A stretch of 39,816 nucleotides of DNA, from NCBI RefSeq assembly GCF_024606265.1, contig NZ_JAHHPP010000253.1, forward strand, positions 1-39,816, given 5' to 3'. Below the pieces are notes generated by a model. The model ran no database searches and was not told where the DNA came from. It saw nothing but the letters and a program-made list of their open reading frames with translations. Every line of letters starts with the position of its first letter. Within the stretch, counting starts at the first letter, position 1. Made by a program: the position numbers and the translations under genes. This document shows positions 36,212 to 39,816 of the stretch, in pieces. The DNA comes from Endozoicomonas sp. SESOKO1. GTDB taxonomy: Bacteria > Pseudomonadota > Gammaproteobacteria > Pseudomonadales > Endozoicomonadaceae.

Positions 36212-36235
36212 GTATCAACGCCCGTTGGCAAAAAT

Positions 36236-36616
36236 TTACCGCCCTGCCACTTTTGTCGCCAGAATTGCCTGAAGCTTATAGATATTGGTCTTGCCATTAA
36301 ATTCCATCGACATTGGCTCTGGCTGGCCGGAAATCCATATTTTCAGTTCTGCATCCAGATCAAAATGACCGGCAGACTCTACAGTAAACATGGTGATCGA
36401 CTTATAAGGTATTGAGCGATATTCAACCTTACGTCCGGTAAGCCCCTGTTTATCGATAAAAATCAAACGGTGACTGGTCAAAACCACCATATCCCGAACC
36501 AGCTTATAGGCCAGCTCTATTGACTCCGACGGGGTAAGAATGGTTGCCAGATCTTCCATTGCTTTTTCGTTGGTCATCTCACCTGCATTGCCCAGCAGGG
36601 CATCAAACAGACCCAT
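36236..36616 (-). CDS. bacterial PH-domain protein
   Basis: The 126-residue protein fits the small bacterial pleckstrin-homology family: a helical start (MGLFDALLGNAGEM), then the β-barrel strands AYKLVRDMVVLTSHRLIFIDKQ, EYRSIPYKSITMFTVE and LDAELKIWISGQPEPMSMEF, with a C-terminal helix (IYKLQAILATKVAG). The role of this family is poorly known; stress-linked or membrane-associated scaffolding has been suggested for relatives. The start has a GGAGA Shine-Dalgarno 7 nt before the ATG. It is a single-gene unit with its own terminator. Confidence 0.85.
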   Translation of the reverse strand: MGLFDALLGNAGEMTNEKAMEDLATILTPSESIELAYKLVRDMVVLTSHRLIFIDKQGLTGRKVEYRSIPYKSITMFTVESAGHFDLDAELKIWISGQPEPMSMEFNGKTNIYKLQAILATKVAGR

Positions 36617-36642
36617 AGCATTTCTCCAAAATTTTTAACAGG

Positions 36643-36692
36643 TTATCCACAAGCAAACAGGAACATCTGAAAAGCGGAAATATTTATCCACG
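36643..36692. promoter_or_regulatory. two DnaA-box-like sites
   Basis: TTATCCACA (36643-36651) is a perfect DnaA box and TTATCCACG (36684-36692) a one-mismatch box in the same orientation 41 nt away, in the 180-nt gap upstream of the PH-domain gene. They could allow DnaA control of that gene. No AT-rich unwinding element or replication gene is near, so an origin is unlikely. Confidence 0.45.
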
Positions 36693-36796
36693 CTGCAGCA
36701 CAAAACAACCTGCCAACAAGTATCGTTTTTGGGGGAACGACATTTGGGTCGGATGGCAGATGATCAAATGTTCAATGAGTTTAGGCCCTCCCGATC

Positions 36797-39700
36797 TTAT
36801 TCGGAATCCATCATCGTCAGCAATGCCTTGATGAACTCCTTCCTTTTCATCTGGTAATGATTAACAGGCTGGGTGGTCGCTAACCAACCATTAACTCTGT
36901 GCATAAAATCATTACGATAAATATGGCTATGCAATTTCATTTGAAGATTATCCGTCAGTCCATGAAGGCGTTGCTTCTCTTCCTGGAGCCAACCAATCCG
37001 GCCGTCAGATCTGCCGGGGTCCCTTTCAGAGTACAAGGCAATAAAATCCCTGCCTTTATTCAGGGTAAGCAGTGAGCGTATAAGCAAACCGCAAATACGG
37101 TCCCAGGTGTTTTGTGGATTGTTGAACAGAATGGTTCGGGGTACATCAAATACTGCTCCGCTACGCAATTGCTCGGTCAGTGGATCAAGGTTGTTAATGA
37201 AGTTTTCCAGCGTATCGTTCAGTAGCCTGGTTTCTTCAGCAAACGACAAACACCTTACCAGCCTCTCAACGCCGGGCACGTGAACAGCCAATCGTGCTGC
37301 ACTTCCATGGGCAACCCGGGCGTCAATACTAACCTGAAGTCCCATGGTTTTAGTAGCCAAATCACCGTCCCTGAGCTGAATACTATAGGTATTTGGTAGT
37401 TTAATTGCCTGACATCCCGGGATTGGCCAGACAATGACGCTTCTGGGGATTTCCAAATCCCTGTCGTTGTTCATGGCCTGCAGCTTGTGAAAAAGTGTTC
37501 TGGCAGACGCTTCTGTCGTACAAATAATGTCAATATCATTAAATATCGAGCAGAGGTTCTGTAAAAAACGCGAGTATGAACCGGTGATCAGAATGGGGGG
37601 GTCGGGATAAGAACCATTGATGTCCTGAATAATCCCCAAGGTTTTCAGCGTCAACGCATTTAACCGCTGAACCTGACCCTCCGGCAAAACCAGTTCACCT
37701 GTTTTTGCCAGTGGCTTCTGCGATTGGGCGGCACTGACGGTAACAGCCTGAGTAGCAGACATATTCCCCGCTGTGCCGCCTTCATCCCGGCATTCCTTGA
37801 CCGGACAGGGGAATGAGCGTTCCTTGCCAGAATCGGCAACGGTCCCCTCATGCTGGTAGGCAGAGGCCCCATGCCCGAGAGGACGACCACAGCCCCACCT
37901 GGAGCCAACGTTATTTACCCGTTTAAACAGTAACTCGTCCATTATATTGACTTCTGAGCTACGTTGTTCAAGCCAGAAGCCTAAAGCATTACGCAACTTG
38001 CTTTTCACAGGGAAATTCTGAAGGTATTCCAGAACCTGGTCCTTGTGGATTTGTCGTCCATCAACAAACTGCCTCGTTATACAACAGTGTGCCAGGAAGA
38101 AAAAATGGATGCGTGAGTTCTGAAATGAACTCCTCAGTGATTTGATGGATTGGAGTACCTGTTCTGCGGGCACTCGCTGATGATCAATTGGCAGCTCGTG
38201 CTGCAACGCCATGAATTTCAATATACATTGCAACCGATGTTGCTCATCGTCTTTGACCGATACATTGCTCAGGACTTGCCAAGCCTCCTGGAGTATATCC
38301 CGGGCTTCACTGGTTTCATCAAATTGCTGTGATTGTTTCAGCCTTTGAATGAGATACCGGGCTTGCCTTACAGAATGATCCCCGGGTAATTCATTAAATG
38401 CTTTCAATACTTCCCGGTTATTTAGATAGTTGCCATTCAATTCTCTTGCATTCAATGCCAGCTGAACATAAAAAATAGCCCTTTCGAGTAACCAGCCACC
38501 GCGCTCATAATCCTTGACCACTGCTGCCGATGTGACCTGCCGACCATGCAACAGCACTCCCCTCAGGCAACACTGTTCTTTAAAGCGCACCAGCTCCAGT
38601 TCTGCCCTGGCCGCCTGATAATCCTTGACCACCGCATCCGGTGTGACCGGCTGGCCGTGCAAGAGCAGCCCCCCCAGGCAACATTCTGCTTTGAAGCGTG
38701 CCAGCTCCAGTTTTGCCCTGGCGGCCTGATAATCCTCAACCACCACATCCGGGGTCACCGGCTGGCCATTCAGCGGCAGGTCCCTCAGGCAACATTCCGC
38801 TTTGAAGCGCGCCAGTTCCAGTGTTGCCCGAACTGCCTGATAACCCTCAACCACCTCATCCGTAATGATCTGCTGGCCATTCAACACCAAGCCCCTCAGG
38901 CAACATTCTGCCTTGAAGCGCGCAACCGCCAGTTTGCCCTCCGGGCTATCCGGGAAACCCGTGACTACAGCATCCGGTGTAACCTGCTGGCCATTCAGGA
39001 GCAAGCCCCTCAGGCAACAAGATTGCCTGAAGCGCGCTGACTCAAGTGTTGCCCTGGCTGCCTGATAATCCTTAACCACCGCATCCGGTGTGACCTGCTG
39101 GCCATTCAGGAGCAGTCCCCTCAGGCAACATTCCGCCCTGAACCGCACGAGTTCCAGAGTTACCCTGGCTGCCTGATAAGCCTTAACCACCGCATCTGGT
39201 GTAACCTGCTGGCCATTCAACAGCAGACCCCTCAGACAACATTCCGCTTTGAAGCGCGCCAGCTCCAGTGTTGCCCTGGTTGCCTGATAATTTCCAGCCA
39301 CTTCATCCGGCGTGACTGGCTGACCATTGAGCGGCAGGCCCCTCAGGCAACATCGTTCACGGAACCTTGCTATCCCGAGTTGGCCTTTCGGACTGTCCGG
39401 GAACGCCATAATCACCGCATCCGGTGTAACTTTCCGGCCATTCAACGGCAACCCACTCAGACAGCATTCTGCCTTGAAGCGTGCCTCCGGCAGTGTCGCC
39501 CTGGCTGCCTGATACTCCCTAACCACTGCATCCGGTGTGACCTGCTGGCCATTAAACGACAGGCCCTTCAGGCAACATTGTTCCATGAAGTGCGCCAGCT
39601 CCAGGGTTGCGTTGACTGCCTGATAAGTCCTGGACAACGCATCCGGTGTAACCGGCTGACCATTCAACGACAGACCCTTCAGGCAACATTGCTCCTGAAA

Positions 39701-39816
39701 GCGCGCTATCCCCAGTTTGCCTTCCGTGCTCTCGGGAAACGCCTTAACCACCTCATCCGGTGTGACCTGCTGGCCATTCAACCGCAGTCCCCTCAGACAG
39801 CATTCCGCTTTGAAGT
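36797..39816 (-). CDS. tandem 37/38-residue repeat protein with nucleotidyltransferase-like domain (5' partial)
   Basis: The frame is open to the right edge of the window, so the true start lies outside; at least 1005 residues are visible. Residues are counted from the codon at 39781. Eleven full repeats of 37 or 38 residues occupy about 2-411 (consensus NGQQVTPDAVVKAYQAA then ATLELARFKAECCLRGLLL), and degenerate copies continue to about 610. Each predicts two helices and carries a CC pair. After a Gly/Cys-rich linker (about 620-700) comes a Pol-beta-like nucleotidyltransferase pattern: TGSYSRF (Gly734-Ser735), NDIDIIC (Asp749, Asp751) and a later strand QVSIDARV (Asp820). The last ~130 residues are helical and unassigned. 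No signal peptide can be judged. The family is unknown to me. The motif spacing recalls OAS/cGAS/Mab-21-type enzymes, but this is inference. Confidence 0.85.
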   Translation of the reverse strand, partial: FKAECCLRGLRLNGQQVTPDEVVKAFPESTEGKLGIARFQEQCCLKGLSLNGQPVTPDALSRTYQAVNATLELAHFMEQCCLKGLSFNGQQVTPDAVVREYQAARATLPEARFKAECCLSGLPLNGRKVTPDAVIMAFPDSPKGQLGIARFRERCCLRGLPLNGQPVTPDEVAGNYQATRATLELARFKAECCLRGLLLNGQQVTPDAVVKAYQAARVTLELVRFRAECCLRGLLLNGQQVTPDAVVKDYQAARATLESARFRQSCCLRGLLLNGQQVTPDAVVTGFPDSPEGKLAVARFKAECCLRGLVLNGQQIITDEVVEGYQAVRATLELARFKAECCLRDLPLNGQPVTPDVVVEDYQAARAKLELARFKAECCLGGLLLHGQPVTPDAVVKDYQAARAELELVRFKEQCCLRGVLLHGRQVTSAAVVKDYERGGWLLERAIFYVQLALNARELNGNYLNNREVLKAFNELPGDHSVRQARYLIQRLKQSQQFDETSEARDILQEAWQVLSNVSVKDDEQHRLQCILKFMALQHELPIDHQRVPAEQVLQSIKSLRSSFQNSRIHFFFLAHCCITRQFVDGRQIHKDQVLEYLQNFPVKSKLRNALGFWLEQRSSEVNIMDELLFKRVNNVGSRWGCGRPLGHGASAYQHEGTVADSGKERSFPCPVKECRDEGGTAGNMSATQAVTVSAAQSQKPLAKTGELVLPEGQVQRLNALTLKTLGIIQDINGSYPDPPILITGSYSRFLQNLCSIFNDIDIICTTEASARTLFHKLQAMNNDRDLEIPRSVIVWPIPGCQAIKLPNTYSIQLRDGDLATKTMGLQVSIDARVAHGSAARLAVHVPGVERLVRCLSFAEETRLLNDTLENFINNLDPLTEQLRSGAVFDVPRTILFNNPQNTWDRICGLLIRSLLTLNKGRDFIALYSERDPGRSDGRIGWLQEEKQRLHGLTDNLQMKLHSHIYRNDFMHRVNGWLATTQPVNHYQMKRKEFIKALLTMMDSE
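38549..39816 (-). repeat. array of 111/114-bp coding tandem repeats
   Basis: Eleven complete units and a partial one at the window edge encode the 37- or 38-residue protein repeats. The DNA units are similar but diverged at many sites, many of them synonymous, so the array is not freshly duplicated. Units 1, 4 and 8 (from the right) are 114 bp and encode a variant FPDSPEGKLGIARF middle; the others are 111 bp with YQAARATLELARF. Confidence 0.92.

Noticed and set aside
36643-36692. Replication origin
   Set aside because: Only two DnaA boxes, no AT-rich unwinding region, and no dnaA, gyrB or rnpA-rpmH genes nearby.
38549-39816. Regular repeats suggesting a CRISPR array
   Set aside because: Units are 111/114 bp, multiples of three, continuously coding and without alternating unique spacers; they are protein repeats.

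Overview
The window reads as the chromosome of a gammaproteobacterium. Housekeeping proteins (Cca, TsaD, RpsU, DnaG, RpoD, PNPase, NusA, IF2, FtsH, GlmM) resemble Enterobacteria/Pseudomonas/Oceanospirillales relatives. The large low-complexity protein near the left end and the 37-residue repeat protein at the right end are of a kind I associate with Endozoicomonas-type marine symbionts. The genus is inference, not shown by the sequence.

Layout. 0.1-6.4 kb: cca, an accessory 971-residue protein of unknown function, then folK-folB-tsaD on the minus strand. 6.4-11.8 kb: the macromolecular synthesis operon rpsU-yqeY-dnaG-rpoD on the plus strand, with a strong promoter before rpsU and a bidirectional terminator after rpoD. 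11.9-21.2 kb: the minus-strand transcription/translation cluster metY(tRNA-fMet)-rimP-nusA-infB-rbfA-truB-rpsO-pnp, including the rpsO terminator and a long rpsO-pnp hairpin like the RNase III site that autoregulates pnp in E. coli. 21.4-27.0 kb: an accessory block between the leuU and metY tRNA genes. It holds a Cys-rich two-TM protein, a RelE-like/SF1 helicase/ankyrin gene split by an in-frame TAA, and a DUF1186-like SEC-C protein. 27.15-34.0 kb: the conserved minus-strand run rlmE-ftsH-folP-glmM-tpiA-secG-leuU. 34.3-36.2 kb: a Kch-type potassium channel between rlmE and yhbY. 36.2-39.8 kb: a small bacterial PH-domain protein and a large gene, open at the right edge, joining at least eleven 37/38-residue repeats to a nucleotidyltransferase-like domain.

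The core genes serve translation (tRNA CCA addition, t6A, initiation factors, 30S maturation, S15, S21), transcription (sigma-70, NusA), replication priming (DnaG), RNA decay (PNPase), folate (FolB, FolK, FolP), envelope precursors (GlmM) and protein export and quality control (SecG, FtsH). Accessory genes sit at junctions in this otherwise syntenic backbone: cca/folK, leuU/metY, rlmE/yhbY and after yhbY. The strongest candidates for undescribed biology are the repeat-nucleotidyltransferase fusion at the right edge and the interrupted RelE-like/helicase/ankyrin gene.
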